NCBI RefSeq assembly: GCF_040008265.1
Contig: NZ_CP155620.1
Coordinates: forward strand, 1,240,001-1,304,000
Length of the DNA stretch: 64,000 nt
Direction: 5' to 3'
From: Campylobacter sp. CCS1377
Lineage (GTDB): Bacteria; Campylobacterota; Campylobacteria; Campylobacterales; Campylobacteraceae
The notes under the pieces are model-generated. The model was given only the letters and a program-made list of their open reading frames with translations. It searched no databases and was not told where the DNA came from. Both the position numbers and the translations under genes were made by a program. Positions 18,074-27,931 of this stretch are shown piece by piece (position 1 is the stretch's first letter; the number at the start of each line of letters is the position of its first letter).

Positions 18074-20620
18074 TTAATTGTCTAATTTAAAATTATTAAT
18101 TTCATTGAAATTTAAGTACTTGTAAATATTTGCTTTGTGTGCATCATTTAGCTTATCACTAACAATTTGCAAATATTCTTCCTTGCTTGGGATCTTTCCT
18201 AAAATTGCACAAACAGCTGCAAGTTCAGCACTTCCTAAATAAACTTTTGCCCCCATACCCATACGGTTATCAAAATTTCTTGTCGAAGTTGAGAAAACCA
18301 CGGCTCCATCATTTACCCTAGCTTGATTTCCCATACATAAAGAACAACCTGGAACCTCTATCCTAGCTCCTGCAGCTCCAAAAACACTATAATATCCTTC
18401 TTTAGTAAGTTGTGCTTTATCCATTTTTGTTGGTGGAACTACCCAAAGTCTAGTCTTTAGCATACCTTTGTCTTTTAAAATTTCACCTAAGGCTCTGTAA
18501 TGTCCTATATTTGTCATACAAGAACCTACGAAAACTTCATCGATATTTTTAGGACGATTGTTATCGGCTAAAATTTCGCTTAAAGTTGCCACATCATCAG
18601 GATCATTTGGACATGCCAAAATCGGCTCTTTGATATCATTAAGATTAATTTCTATCACATAAGCGTATTTTGCATCTTTATCTGCTCTTAAAAGACTAGG
18701 ATTTTTAAGCCATTCTCTCATTTTTTCAGCTCTTCTAGCAAGAGTGGCTTTATCTTGATAACCTGCTTCAATCATAGCCTCAATCAAAGAAATATTTGAT
18801 TTAATATATTCACTAACGCTTTCTATGCTAAGATCTACACTACAAGCGGCAGCACTTCTTTCAGCGCTTGCATCGCTTAATTCAAAAGCTTGTTCTACTT
18901 TTAAATTTGGTAATCCTTCAATTTCTAAAATTTTACCTGCAAAAATATTTTTCTTATTTTTCTTTTCAACAGTTAATTGACCTTGTTTAATTGCATAGTA
19001 TGGAATGGCATTGACTAAGTCTCTTAAAGTTACCCCAGGTTGTAATTCTCCACTAAAACGTACTAAAACACTTTCAGGCACATTTAAAGGCATAGATCCA
19101 GTAACCGCAGCAAAAGCTACAAGTCCGCTTCCTGCAGGAAATGAGATACCTATAGGAAAACGAGTGTGTGAATCCCCACCTGTTCCAACCGTATCAGGCA
19201 ACACAAAGCGATTAAGCCATGAATGAATAACCCCATCACCTGGTTTTAAACTCACTCCACCACGGCTTGTCATAAAACTTGGTAAAGTTTTGTGTAAATT
19301 TGAATCACTAACTTTTGGATAAGCAGCAGTATGACAAAAACTTTGCATTACAAAATCTGCGTTAAATCCTAAACTAGCCAATTCTTTGATTTCATCTCTT
19401 GTCATAGGACCTGTGGTATCTTGAGAACCAACGGTTAAAGTCATAGGTTCTATATACATACCAGGACGCACGCCTTCAACTCCACATGCGCGGCCCAACA
19501 TTTTTTGAGCTAAAGTATAACCACCGCTTGCTGCTTCTGGCTGTATAGGTTTAGTGAAAATATTTTCATTTTCCATTCCCAAAAATTCTCTAGCCTTAGC
19601 ACAAAGTCCGCGACCAATGATAAGTGGAATTCTTCCGCCTGCTCTGACTTCATCTAAAATAGTATTTGGACTTAGCTTAAACTCAGCAATTACAGAGCCA
19701 TTTTTCACAATTTTTCCCTCATAAGGATGAATTTCAAATTCATCACCCATTTCTAAATTTGTTACATCGCAAATTATAGGTAAAGCACCACTATCTTGAG
19801 CAGTATTAAAGAAAATTGGAGCTATGGTAGAACCCATTACTATGCCGCCACTATGTTTATTTGGAACACCATCAATTTCTTTACCCAAATGCCATTGTAT
19901 AGAGTTAATCGCTGATTTTCTGCTCGAACCTGTTCCAACCACATCACCCACATACACAATTTCTCGACCGCTTTTTTTAAGTTCTTTAATCTTTTCTAAA
20001 GATCCCGCTTGTCTGACTTTAAGCATAGCATTAGCATGTAAAGGAATGTCACTTCTAGTAAAAGCATCTCCAGCTGGACTTAAATCATCGGTATTTGTTT
20101 CGCCGGCCACTTTAAACACTACACATTTAATCACTTCAGGTAATTTTTCTTTTTTATTAAACCATTCTGCATTTGCCCAACTCTCTAAAACGGATTTAGC
20201 ATGGGTATTAGCCTTACTAAGTTCTGCAATAGTATGGAAATCATCATGCACAAAAATAATATTTTTAAGCACATCTGCTGCCTTGCTAGCAATGCTTTCA
20301 TCTTTCAAAGCATCAATTAAAACTTTTACATTGTAACCACCTAGCATTGTTTCAAGCATTTTCAAAGCACGATCTTTATCTATGCTTGGAGCTTTAATCT
20401 CACCTTTTAAAATAGAATCTAAAAACTCACACTTAACTAAAGCTGCATCATCAACGCCTGGATTAACACGGTTTTGTAAAATATTTGCTAATTCTTCATC
20501 ATTTTGAGTTTTGAGTATTTCGCAAAGTTCTCTAGTTTGCTCTGCATTTAAAGGAAGCGGAGGAACGCCTAAAGCTGCTCTTTCTTCAACTAATTTTTGA
20601 TAATTTTCTTTGAAAGACAT
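18074..20620 (-). CDS. acnB: Aconitate hydratase B
   Basis: The 848-residue AcnB isomerises citrate to isocitrate in the TCA cycle (also 2-methylcitrate in some bacteria). The N-terminal HEAT-like helical domain comes first (about 1-155), then the swivel domain early in the chain ([20 protein letters not shown]). This order is diagnostic of the B type. The [4Fe-4S] cluster ligands appear late in [13 protein letters not shown] and [14 protein letters not shown]. When iron is short, apo-AcnB is known to bind RNA in several bacteria. It is a single gene with its own SD (AAGGAG) facing away from ogt. Confidence 0.97.
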   Translation of the reverse strand: MSFKENYQKLVEERAALGVPPLPLNAEQTRELCEILKTQNDEELANILQNRVNPGVDDAALVKCEFLDSILKGEIKAPSIDKDRALKMLETMLGGYNVKVLIDALKDESIASKAADVLKNIIFVHDDFHTIAELSKANTHAKSVLESWANAEWFNKKEKLPEVIKCVVFKVAGETNTDDLSPAGDAFTRSDIPLHANAMLKVRQAGSLEKIKELKKSGREIVYVGDVVGTGSSRKSAINSIQWHLGKEIDGVPNKHSGGIVMGSTIAPIFFNTAQDSGALPIICDVTNLEMGDEFEIHPYEGKIVKNGSVIAEFKLSPNTILDEVRAGGRIPLIIGRGLCAKAREFLGMENENIFTKPIQPEAASGGYTLAQKMLGRACGVEGVRPGMYIEPMTLTVGSQDTTGPMTRDEIKELASLGFNADFVMQSFCHTAAYPKVSDSNLHKTLPSFMTSRGGVSLKPGDGVIHSWLNRFVLPDTVGTGGDSHTRFPIGISFPAGSGLVAFAAVTGSMPLNVPESVLVRFSGELQPGVTLRDLVNAIPYYAIKQGQLTVEKKNKKNIFAGKILEIEGLPNLKVEQAFELSDASAERSAAACSVDLSIESVSEYIKSNISLIEAMIEAGYQDKATLARRAEKMREWLKNPSLLRADKDAKYAYVIEINLNDIKEPILACPNDPDDVATLSEILADNNRPKNIDEVFVGSCMTNIGHYRALGEILKDKGMLKTRLWVVPPTKMDKAQLTKEGYYSVFGAAGARIEVPGCSLCMGNQARVNDGAVVFSTSTRNFDNRMGMGAKVYLGSAELAAVCAILGKIPSKEEYLQIVSDKLNDAHKANIYKYLNFNEINNFKLDN

Positions 20621-20651
20621 TTTTTCTCCTTGGTTTTATTTTGGTCTTTGG

Positions 20652-20657
20652 TATAAT
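20652..20657 (+). promoter_or_regulatory. -10 box of ogt
   Basis: TATAAT preceded by TTTGG lies 24 bases before the ATG at 20681. An AAAGGA ribosome-binding site lies between them. Confidence 0.55.
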
Positions 20658-20680
20658 TGTAACGATAGAAAGGATAAAAA

Positions 20681-21130
20681 ATGTTTAAAATATATTATTC
20701 CACTCCCTTTTGTTACCTATCTTTACAAAGTGATGGAAAAACCCTTATACAGCTTGATTTTTGTGATGATAAAGGCGAAGAAAAAAGCTGTGAAATTTTG
20801 CTACAAGCTTGCAAGGAACTTGATTTATATTTTTTAGGAAAATTAAAAAAATTTAGCATTCCTCTAAGAGTACAAGGTAGCAAATTTGAACAAAAAGTTT
20901 ATCAAGCTTTAATGCAAATTCCTTATGGAAAAACTGCCACTTATAAAGAAATTGCCCAAAATATCAATCATCCTAAAGCTTTTCGTGCAGTAGGAAACGC
21001 AAATTCTAAAAATCAACTTCCTATTTTTATCCCATGTCACCGTGTTGTTGCAAGCAATGGCATAGGCGGATATAACGGTGGAATTAAAATCAAAAAATTT
21101 TTAATGGAGCTTGAGAGAAAATTTATTTGA
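20681..21130 (+). CDS. ogt: Methylated-DNA-protein cysteine methyltransferase
   Basis: This 149-residue suicide repair protein takes the methyl group from O6-methylguanine (and O4-methylthymine) onto an active-site Cys. The signature IPCHRVV places the acceptor at Cys119. Upstream, the winged-helix DNA-reading segment includes IPYGKTATYKEIA and the RAVGNANSKNQ arginine-finger helix. Length fits a minimal Ogt/AGT without an Ada domain. The ATG at 20681 has AAAGGA 7 bases upstream. It is divergent from acnB and convergent to the next gene with no clear terminator in the 51-base gap. Confidence 0.93.
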   Translation: MFKIYYSTPFCYLSLQSDGKTLIQLDFCDDKGEEKSCEILLQACKELDLYFLGKLKKFSIPLRVQGSKFEQKVYQALMQIPYGKTATYKEIAQNINHPKAFRAVGNANSKNQLPIFIPCHRVVASNGIGGYNGGIKIKKFLMELERKFI

Positions 21131-21181
21131 ACCAAAAGTGCGAAAATATTACTCATTTCTACAATCAGATATGAAAACATT

Positions 21182-22135
21182 TTATAAAAAATCAAACAAC
21201 TTTTGCTCTTGATTTGCATTTTTTACAAATTCATTTTCAAATTCATCAAAATTTTCAAGAAAAACAAGAATATATTTAAAATCTTGCATTTGCTTTAAAT
21301 CGCTTATTTTAGAATAAGAAAAATCACAAAATAAAGAATTTTTTAAAGCAATTTTAAGTCCTTGAAAGCCTTTGAAATTTTCTTGCCAAAATTCTAATTC
21401 TTCTTCGTTTTCCACTGCAATAAAAGCTTTAGAACTTGTTCCAAACTCTACAATTTGCATTGCTTTATTGACAAAATAAATTTTAAAAAGATTTAATTTA
21501 TTTAAATCAAAATGAATCTTTAATTTATTTTCTTGTAAAAAAAACACAAATTTAGCAAAAATTTCAGTATAGATAAAAGGGAGTTTTAGGTTTTTAAAAT
21601 ACAAATCATTGCAAATTAAAGTGCTATAAAAAGGGCTTGAAATTTGAAATTTTTGCACTTTAGCTGCTTTTAGAATTTCATAATTAGCACAAAGTTTTGA
21701 AAGATAGTTTTCATTATCAAGGCAAAAAATTTCGCCTTTTTTAGCCCTAATCAAAGAAGTAAAATCCAAAAAAGCATTAGCGTGTAAAATTTTTAAATTA
21801 AAAACCTTGCAAAATTCTAATTCTCTTTTAGAGCAAAATAAAAATTTACATTCCTTTTCTTCGCATAAAAATCTCAAAAGCCTTAAAATCGCATTTTCTA
21901 AATTTTCACTTTTTAGCAAATAAACTTCTTTGTCTTTAATGTCGATTATTTTATCGCAAACAATGACAAAAGCACCTTTTTCTACAGCTCTTTTAATTTC
22001 TTCTTCATCATTGCTAAAAAAAGCAAAACTTGGTTTTACCTCGCTTGAATTTAAGGCAAAACCACCCACACTTAAAGTGCTACCTTCATTTAAAATTTGT
22101 GTATTTAAAAGCTCATTAAGATTACTAATATTCAT
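21182..22135 (-). CDS. Conserved protein of unknown function with a weak Mur-ligase-like N-terminus
   Basis: A soluble protein of 317 residues, rich in Phe, Lys and Leu, with no signal peptide or membrane segment. Residues about 18-60 (GSTLSVGGFALNSSEVKPSFAFF, then EIKRAVEKGAFVIVCDK) resemble the uridine-binding first domain of Mur ligases. There the pattern is a Ser-rich strand, a displayed Phe, a repeated Ala helix and GA-x-VIV. No ATP-binding P-loop or ligase centre follows, so it cannot be a working MurE/MurF. It overlaps metG by 1 base and is probably co-transcribed with it; it corresponds to Cj0837c. Function is unknown and the similarity is my reading only. Confidence 0.6.
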   Translation of the reverse strand: MNISNLNELLNTQILNEGSTLSVGGFALNSSEVKPSFAFFSNDEEEIKRAVEKGAFVIVCDKIIDIKDKEVYLLKSENLENAILRLLRFLCEEKECKFLFCSKRELEFCKVFNLKILHANAFLDFTSLIRAKKGEIFCLDNENYLSKLCANYEILKAAKVQKFQISSPFYSTLICNDLYFKNLKLPFIYTEIFAKFVFFLQENKLKIHFDLNKLNLFKIYFVNKAMQIVEFGTSSKAFIAVENEEELEFWQENFKGFQGLKIALKNSLFCDFSYSKISDLKQMQDFKYILVFLENFDEFENEFVKNANQEQKLFDFL

Positions 22136-24018
22136 TATCCGATTAAAGAACCATTTTCTACAAGTTGTTCTGGACTAATTAATACAAGTTTATCGCCGCT
22201 TTTTGCTGAAAGTATCATTCCGTCGCTCTCAAACCCGAAAATCTTAGCTTTTTTAAGATTACTTATCACGCAAACTTGTTTTCCAATCAAATCACTTGCT
22301 TTATAGTATTTAGCTATGCCTGAGAGCACTTGGCGGACTTCTTTATTATCCAACTCAAGCTGGAATTTTAAAAGCTTTTCGCTTCCTTCTATGTTTTGAC
22401 AATCAAGCACTTTAGCAACTTTTATCTCAATTTTTACAAAATCATCAATCTTTATCTTAGGACTTTCTTCTTTTTTTATTTCTTGTTTTTCCTCGCTTAA
22501 AAGGGCTTTTTCTACTTTTGGAAATAAAGCTTCACAAGCGTTTGCTTTGAAATTTAAAAGCTCGTTTTTAATGATGAGTTTTTCATAATTTTGACTTGAA
22601 ATTTCAAAATTTAAAGCTTTTGCCACTTTTTGACAAGATTTTGGTAAAGCAGGACTTAGTAAAATACTGACTTTGGCCAAAATATTTGCACAAAGCGCTA
22701 CAAGGGCATTTGCCTCATTATTTTTGTTTTCTTTGATTAAATTCCAAGGCTCGTATTTACTAATAGCCAAATTTGCCACACTTAAAGCCTTAAAAAGCTC
22801 TTCTAAATAGCGATTACATTGCAAATTTTCTAAAAATTCTATCGCTAAGTTTAAATATTCTTTTGCAGTATCTAATTCATCTTTATAAAGCTTTAAAACC
22901 TCATTTTGCAAAATTTCACCACCGCTATATTTAGTACTCATTCCTATGATGCGATTTAACAAATTTCCAAATTCATTGCTAAGCTCCGCATTGATGCGAT
23001 TTATTAACATAGCTTCACTAAAATCTCCATCATTTCCAAAAGGCACTTCTCTGAGTAAAAAATATCTAAAAGCTTCCAAACCATAAACATCCACAACTTC
23101 CTTAGGCTTTACAACATTACCTTTAGATTTGCTCATTTTCTCACCATCCCTAGTCCACCAACCATGTGCTCCAATAATTTCAGGTAAAGGCAAATCCGCG
23201 CTCATTAAAAAAGCAGGCCAATAAATCGCATGAAAACGCAAAATATCCTTACCCACTAAATGTACATGAGCAGGCCAAAATTTTGCATTTTCACCTTCAG
23301 TGCCATAATCAAGAGAACTTACATAAATAAAAAGCGCATCAAGCCATACATAAATGATATGCTTTTCATCGTTGATTTCTTTTGGTAAATTAATCCCCCA
23401 ATCAAAACTCGTTCTAGTGATGGATAAATCTTTCAAACCGCCTTGTATAAAATTAATCAGCTCATTTTTTTTGTTTTTTGGTAATATAGGATCTTTTTCT
23501 TCATACCATTGTAAAATTTTATCTTGGTATTTTGAGAGTTTGAAAAAATAACTTTCTTCTTTTAAAAGCGAAGTATTTTTGCCACAATCAGGACAGGCAC
23601 AATCATTCACAAGTTGAGATTTGGTAAAAAAACTCTCACAAGATACACAATAATGCCCTTCGTATTCATCTTTATAAATATCGCCTTTTTGCCACATTTT
23701 TAAAAACATAGCTTTAACAAATTCAATATGTCTATTATCTGTCGTTCTAGCGTAAATATCATAAGTGATTTCAAATTCATCCCAAAGTTTTTTAAATTCT
23801 AAACTGATTTTATCGGCGTATTCTTTTGGGCTAAAATTTCTTACTTTTGCGGCTTCTTCTATCTTTTGTCCATGTTCATCAGTTCCGGTTAAAAATCTCG
23901 TTTCATGCCCTTGTAAACGATAAAATCTAGCCAGCGTATCGGCTATGATAGTCGTATAAGCGTGTCCTAAATGAGGCACATCATTTACATAATAAATTGG
24001 AGTAGTAATATAACGCAT
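22135..24018 (-). CDS. metG: Methionyl-tRNA synthetase
   Basis: The 627-residue class I synthetase has the HIGH-type motif PHLGHAYTT near the N-terminus, a zinc knuckle (CVSCESFF, CACPDCG) and KMSKSKGN. The C-terminal domain of about 100 residues (IDDFVKIEIKVAKVLD) is an EMAP/OB-fold tRNA-binding module that dimerises the enzyme. It charges initiator and elongator tRNA-Met. It is the second gene after the small Cys-rich protein and follows the fbp group on the minus strand. Also written metS in C. jejuni. Confidence 0.97.
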   Translation of the reverse strand: MRYITTPIYYVNDVPHLGHAYTTIIADTLARFYRLQGHETRFLTGTDEHGQKIEEAAKVRNFSPKEYADKISLEFKKLWDEFEITYDIYARTTDNRHIEFVKAMFLKMWQKGDIYKDEYEGHYCVSCESFFTKSQLVNDCACPDCGKNTSLLKEESYFFKLSKYQDKILQWYEEKDPILPKNKKNELINFIQGGLKDLSITRTSFDWGINLPKEINDEKHIIYVWLDALFIYVSSLDYGTEGENAKFWPAHVHLVGKDILRFHAIYWPAFLMSADLPLPEIIGAHGWWTRDGEKMSKSKGNVVKPKEVVDVYGLEAFRYFLLREVPFGNDGDFSEAMLINRINAELSNEFGNLLNRIIGMSTKYSGGEILQNEVLKLYKDELDTAKEYLNLAIEFLENLQCNRYLEELFKALSVANLAISKYEPWNLIKENKNNEANALVALCANILAKVSILLSPALPKSCQKVAKALNFEISSQNYEKLIIKNELLNFKANACEALFPKVEKALLSEEKQEIKKEESPKIKIDDFVKIEIKVAKVLDCQNIEGSEKLLKFQLELDNKEVRQVLSGIAKYYKASDLIGKQVCVISNLKKAKIFGFESDGMILSAKSGDKLVLISPEQLVENGSLIG

Positions 24019-24027
24019 TCTTTTCCT

Positions 24028-24225
24028 TTAAAAATCAAATCCGCCCTCAGTTTTACCCTTGGACATACTATTATAAACTGCATCGACATAATTTTTTCTT
24101 GTCTCGCAGCTAAAAATTTCATCGCAATTATAACAAGACTTTAAGCCTTTGGTATTTTGACAAGAGATTAAAATTTCTTTTTTTTTATCCATTTCTTGCT
24201 CAAATTCATCTCTAATCTCACTCAT
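24028..24225 (-). CDS. Small conserved Cys-containing protein
   Basis: A 65-residue acidic and basic protein with four Cys in two pairs ([20 protein letters not shown]), suggestive of a metal site or disulfides but matching no family I know. It is open between fbp (8-base overlap) and metG (10-base gap) and has a homologous position in C. jejuni (Cj0839c). That conservation, plus reading-frame packing, is the main support for its being real. Confidence 0.65.
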   Translation of the reverse strand: MSEIRDEFEQEMDKKKEILISCQNTKGLKSCYNCDEIFSCETRKNYVDAVYNSMSKGKTEGGFDF

Positions 24226-25060
24226 TATATGCCTTTAAAAGCTTTGAAATTTCATAATTTGATCCAAAAAAGCAAGGCGTTGTGGCGTGGATTTCATCAA
24301 ATTTAAGCTCCAATAAAGAATTATTTTTGCCATTTGTGGTTTTACCGCCTGCTCTTTCTATGATAAAGGCTAAAGGAAAGACTTCAAAAAAAGCACGCAA
24401 TTTTCCTTTAGGAGCGTCTTTTGTTGCTGGATAGCTAAAAAGTCCGCCACCTTTGAGTAAAATTTGATTTATATCGCTTACCATAGCTCCTGAATACCTT
24501 AAACGATAGCCTTCATCAAATAATTCTTTAATGAATTTAGCGTGCTTTTCTTCCCAAAATTTTTGAGTACCACCTGTAGCGTTGATTTTGCCTTTTTCTT
24601 GCATTTTAAGTTCTTTGACAAAAATAAATTCATTATTTTCATTAACGCGGTAAAGTTTTGGTAAATCTTCACAAATCACAAGTTCCAAACGCGCTCCATA
24701 CATACTATAAAGTGCAGCTTTTAAATTTTTCGCATCTGCTTTTTCTTCATAAATGGCAAAAATCGAACCTATAGCAAAATTAACATCCATTAAACTTGAA
24801 CCATCAAGCGGATCATAAGCAACTACAAATTTAGCCTTTTCATTGATAGTTAAAATTTCATCTTTTTCCTCGCTGATAATAGCTTTAATGCTAGAACATT
24901 TACTTAAAGTTTTTGTGATGATTTCATCACTTAAGACATCAAATTTAAGCTGGGTATCACCAGTGGAATTTTGATTTTGACTGTAACTTGTATCAGGAAA
25001 TTTCAAAGCTTTAGAAATTTCTAAAACTGCTTCTTGTATGTAAGAGATAAGTTCTTGCAT
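24218..25060 (-). CDS. fbp: Fructose-1,6-bisphosphatase class I
   Basis: The 280-residue enzyme hydrolyses fructose 1,6-bisphosphate in gluconeogenesis. This matters because Campylobacter lacks a usable upper glycolysis and must make hexose phosphates from acids. [18 protein letters not shown] carries the metal-binding DPLDGSS motif, with ISEEKDEI before it. [14 protein letters not shown] and [19 protein letters not shown] fit the sugar-phosphate site. It sits 2 bases from mobB. Confidence 0.94.
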   Translation of the reverse strand: MQELISYIQEAVLEISKALKFPDTSYSQNQNSTGDTQLKFDVLSDEIITKTLSKCSSIKAIISEEKDEILTINEKAKFVVAYDPLDGSSLMDVNFAIGSIFAIYEEKADAKNLKAALYSMYGARLELVICEDLPKLYRVNENNEFIFVKELKMQEKGKINATGGTQKFWEEKHAKFIKELFDEGYRLRYSGAMVSDINQILLKGGGLFSYPATKDAPKGKLRAFFEVFPLAFIIERAGGKTTNGKNNSLLELKFDEIHATTPCFFGSNYEISKLLKAYNE

Positions 25061-25062
25061 TT

Positions 25063-25554
25063 TTATAATTCTCCTTTTAATTTTTTTGCATTTTGTAAAA
25101 TATATTCACAAATTCCTTGTATATCATTTAAATCAAGCCAAACCAAACTTTTATGCGAAATTTTTTCATAACTTGCAACAGCATTTGAAAAAGCGAAATA
25201 GCTTTCATCAATTTCCTTACAAAAGACACTAATGCGTGGCAAATCAAGTGTTTTTAAACCCTCAACCAAACACAAATCAAAATCAGGCGATATTCTTAAA
25301 GCACTAAAAATATCCCTTTCTTGATGCGAAAAAAAAGTTGTTCTTGTAGGGCTAAGCACCATCACTTCGGCGCCACTTTGAAAAAATTTAAAGCTATCCT
25401 TACCGTTAAAATCAAATTGCGCTTTATCAGAAGGATCGTGTTTGATAATTAGCACTTTTAAATCTTGATTTATAAATTCATTTGCAATTTTTGTAATCAA
25501 AGTTGTTTTGCCTGAATTTGAAGGACCGCTAAAAGCCATAACCAATTGTTTCAT
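25063..25554 (-). CDS. mobB: Molybdopterin-guanine dinucleotide biosynthesis protein MobB
   Basis: A 163-residue GTP-binding protein with an N-terminal P-loop ([14 protein letters not shown]), IKHDPSDK matching the family's KHxxH-like switch, and [17 protein letters not shown]. MobB assists MobA in adding GMP to molybdopterin for the formate dehydrogenase, nitrate reductase and similar enzymes of this genus. The rest of the pathway is not in the window. It leads the fbp-metG gene group and is divergent from the lipoprotein gene. Confidence 0.9.
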   Translation of the reverse strand: MKQLVMAFSGPSNSGKTTLITKIANEFINQDLKVLIIKHDPSDKAQFDFNGKDSFKFFQSGAEVMVLSPTRTTFFSHQERDIFSALRISPDFDLCLVEGLKTLDLPRISVFCKEIDESYFAFSNAVASYEKISHKSLVWLDLNDIQGICEYILQNAKKLKGEL

Positions 25555-25580
25555 TCTAATTTCCTTAAAACAAAAAAGAA

Positions 25581-25588
25581 ATTATAAT
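25581..25588. promoter_or_regulatory. Overlapping divergent -10 boxes
   Basis: ATTATAAT reads as TATAAT on the plus strand (25583-25588) and on the minus strand (25586-25581). It could serve the lipoprotein gene to the right and mobB to the left, so the two may compete for polymerase. Confidence 0.45.
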
Positions 25589-25648
25589 ATTTTAAACCAA
25601 AAAATAGAGTTAAAAGGTTAAAATATGAAAAATTTTTTAGGATAGATT

Positions 25649-26131
25649 ATGAAATTTTATATTTTAATTTTAAGCATAGTTTTACTGAGTGCTTGTTCGC
25701 GCGAAAGCATTAATTATACCAACTTAAAAGCACAAACTTTAATGCACACTCACAAACAAAAACTTAGCAAAGATCACTTAAGTGGCATTGCAAGTTTAAG
25801 CTACTTAAATCCTGTTTTGGATTATAAAAGCAAAGATGAAATTTTTGTCTTAGCCTTGGCACCAAAAGAATTTGAACACAAAAAAATGGAAGTTTTTATC
25901 AACAACAATAAAGCCCAAATCACGCCTTTAGAACACAACGATGAACTTTTAAAATATCTCATTAACAATGAATATTCAAACTATTATAAAGTTAGCATAT
26001 CCAATCAAAACAATATCACTTTGCAAGCTAAAGTTTGTTTGCAAGATTTGCCTTGTTTTGAATTAAATTTTCAAAAATACTCGAAATCTTTATATTATCG
26101 TTCAATAGAGCTTGATACACAATATAATTAG
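25649..26131 (+). CDS. Putative lipoprotein of unknown function
   Basis: This 160-residue precursor has a short signal peptide and lipobox LSAC with Cys16 as the lipidation site. The mature part has a Lys-rich helix near the start, then probable beta strands; two further Cys (VCLQDLPC) near the C-terminus may form a disulfide. No named family is recognised; it corresponds to Cj0842. The last 104 bases run antisense through the end of slt, an unusual arrangement for two real genes. AGGAT lies before the ATG. Confidence 0.75.
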   Translation: MKFYILILSIVLLSACSRESINYTNLKAQTLMHTHKQKLSKDHLSGIASLSYLNPVLDYKSKDEIFVLALAPKEFEHKKMEVFINNNKAQITPLEHNDELLKYLINNEYSNYYKVSISNQNNITLQAKVCLQDLPCFELNFQKYSKSLYYRSIELDTQYN

Positions 26132-27650
26132 CCAAAACTTTTTTAGCATAAATTCTGCTTTCTTGATAAGGCACAAGCTCCATAGATAAAAAAGGTTCGT
26201 ATTTGCCTTCCTTGAACATATCTGGACGCTCCAACATTCTTCTAGTAAATCCTATACCGCCATTATAGGCATAAGCTACAAAAACAGGGGAATTAAGATA
26301 AGTTTCCAAATAATTTAAATGATGATTAGCAAAATAATAAGCTACTTCAGGTTTAAATACCTCATCTTGATCAAAATTTGGAATTTTCAACTCTTTTTGT
26401 CCTATATGATTAGCTAAAAATGGCATAAATTGCATTACGCCTAAAGCATAAGAGGTTGAAATAGCCGTAGGAATAAAGCGACTCTCTTGTCTGGCAATAG
26501 CCATAATTAAAGCTTGTCTTTGAACAGGATAATCTTTTAAATATTCAAAATAAGGCATAATAAAATAATTTTTCTTGAATTTAGAAACTCTTTCCATAAT
26601 ATAAGCATAAATAGCTAAGGTATGTTGAGAATTAAACTGCTTTGCAAGCTTTAAAAGCTCGGCTTCGTCAGCGTTTTGAATCTGCTTATTTAAATTTTGC
26701 CACAAAAAAGGATCTAATAAATCAAAATTAGATTTTTTATCGTCTGCTGTCAAAACAATAATTTCTGGAAAAGGTTTATTTCTAAGTTCCTTAGCATACA
26801 ATGCATAAATATTTAAAGAATTGCTTTGTGCTAAAGTTTCCAAATATTGCTCATTTTTACTGATTAAATACATCCAAAAAAGCGCATTGTCTTTAGTATA
26901 AGACATCTTAAAACTTAAATAAGCTTGTTGAAAAAATGCAAAAGCCTGTTTTTCTTCATCATGCAACAAAGCATTTACTCCTAAATAAAAAGCTGTATCT
27001 TCCTTAACTATTTGTGGATTGATATTTACCAAAGAAGCACGGATTTTTGGATTTTTCTTCTTAATAATGATATTTTGAGCAAAAGTTTTAAAAGACCCAT
27101 GTTTAGCAAGCTCATTGACAAATTCATCGCTTAAAACAAGATCATTATTTTTAAAATAATCATAAAATTGCAAAAAAGCTGATGAATTAAGTTTTTGAGC
27201 ACTATAGGCTAAAGGATTATCTTGATTAAAAGCTTCAAGCTTAAAAGCCGAATTTGGATAGTTTTGTTTTAATTCTTTAGCAAGCTTTGTTCTTGTTGTT
27301 TTGTCTAAGGAAGATATAAAATATAAAGAATTGCTACGGTAATTTTTACAAGTAAGATTGGCATCTAAAATGGTTTTTTTATTATAATTAAAACATGGGG
27401 CATAAGCTGGATCAATATAGGTTTGAACAGGAACTAATTTCTCAAATTCGGTTTTTATTTTTCCCACATAACGAAAAATATGATTTGCTAAATTTTGCGC
27501 TTCTTTTTTATTGATTTTTTTCTCTTCTAAAAGTCTATGAATATAATAATCTTTTGCTAAAGAATTTTCTTTAATTCTTAAAGTTTTTAAATCATATTCA
27601 GCAGCAAAAGGAAAAGTCAAAAATAAAAATAAAAATAAAAATAATCTCAT
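26028..27650 (-). CDS. slt: Soluble lytic murein transglycosylase
   Basis: A 540-residue periplasmic enzyme with a hydrophobic signal peptide (repeated FLFLFL, cleavage near FAA-EYD). A long alpha-helical U-domain precedes the C-terminal SLT lysozyme-like fold (about residues 375-530), which shows AIARQESRF (catalytic Glu), GVMQFMP and VAYAYNGG. It cleaves peptidoglycan strands, leaving 1,6-anhydromuramic acid ends. The last 34 codons and the stop overlap the convergent lipoprotein gene. Downstream neighbours of the same strand are unrelated; upstream is yggT, 8 bases away. Confidence 0.92.
   Translation of the reverse strand: MRLFLFLFLFLTFPFAAEYDLKTLRIKENSLAKDYYIHRLLEEKKINKKEAQNLANHIFRYVGKIKTEFEKLVPVQTYIDPAYAPCFNYNKKTILDANLTCKNYRSNSLYFISSLDKTTRTKLAKELKQNYPNSAFKLEAFNQDNPLAYSAQKLNSSAFLQFYDYFKNNDLVLSDEFVNELAKHGSFKTFAQNIIIKKKNPKIRASLVNINPQIVKEDTAFYLGVNALLHDEEKQAFAFFQQAYLSFKMSYTKDNALFWMYLISKNEQYLETLAQSNSLNIYALYAKELRNKPFPEIIVLTADDKKSNFDLLDPFLWQNLNKQIQNADEAELLKLAKQFNSQHTLAIYAYIMERVSKFKKNYFIMPYFEYLKDYPVQRQALIMAIARQESRFIPTAISTSYALGVMQFMPFLANHIGQKELKIPNFDQDEVFKPEVAYYFANHHLNYLETYLNSPVFVAYAYNGGIGFTRRMLERPDMFKEGKYEPFLSMELVPYQESRIYAKKVLANYIVYQALLNDNIKISSIFENLIQNKANLANKL
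27619..27642 (-). repeat. Hexamer repeat (AAAAAT)x4 in the slt signal peptide
   Basis: Four tandem copies of AAAAAT on the plus strand encode alternating Phe-Leu in the hydrophobic core of the signal peptide. The unit length is a multiple of three, so gain or loss changes core length without shifting the frame. Confidence 0.8.
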
Positions 27651-27658
27651 AAAAAACC

Positions 27659-27928
27659 TTAAAACATATTAGCAATCAACACACTAATAAATTGTAAAAC
27701 CAAAATAATAATTAATGGCGCCAAATCGATATTTCCAATGCGTGTTGGAATTTTCCTTACCAAAGCATAAGCAGGATAGCTAAGTTTATATAAAATCTGC
27801 ACGATAGGATTATAAGGATCAGGATTTACCCAGCTCAAAAAAGCCGTAATAACAATAATCCAAGTATAAATACTGATAAGAATTTGAATCATTTGTAATA
27901 AGGACTGAAACAAAGAATCAATAATCAT
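27659..27928 (-). CDS. YggT-family small integral membrane protein
   Basis: An 89-residue protein with two membrane helices (about 13-33 and 66-87) joined by a loop holding the family motif FLSWVNPDPYNPIVQILYKLSYP and RKIPTRIGNIDLAPL. YggT proteins have been linked to osmotic tolerance, membrane-protein factor assembly and polar growth in different groups; no enzymatic role is known. It lies between gltX (3-base gap) and slt (8-base gap), so it is part of a minus-strand transcript gltX-yggT-slt. Confidence 0.85.
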   Translation of the reverse strand: MIIDSLFQSLLQMIQILISIYTWIIVITAFLSWVNPDPYNPIVQILYKLSYPAYALVRKIPTRIGNIDLAPLIIILVLQFISVLIANMF

Positions 27929-27931
27929 TTT

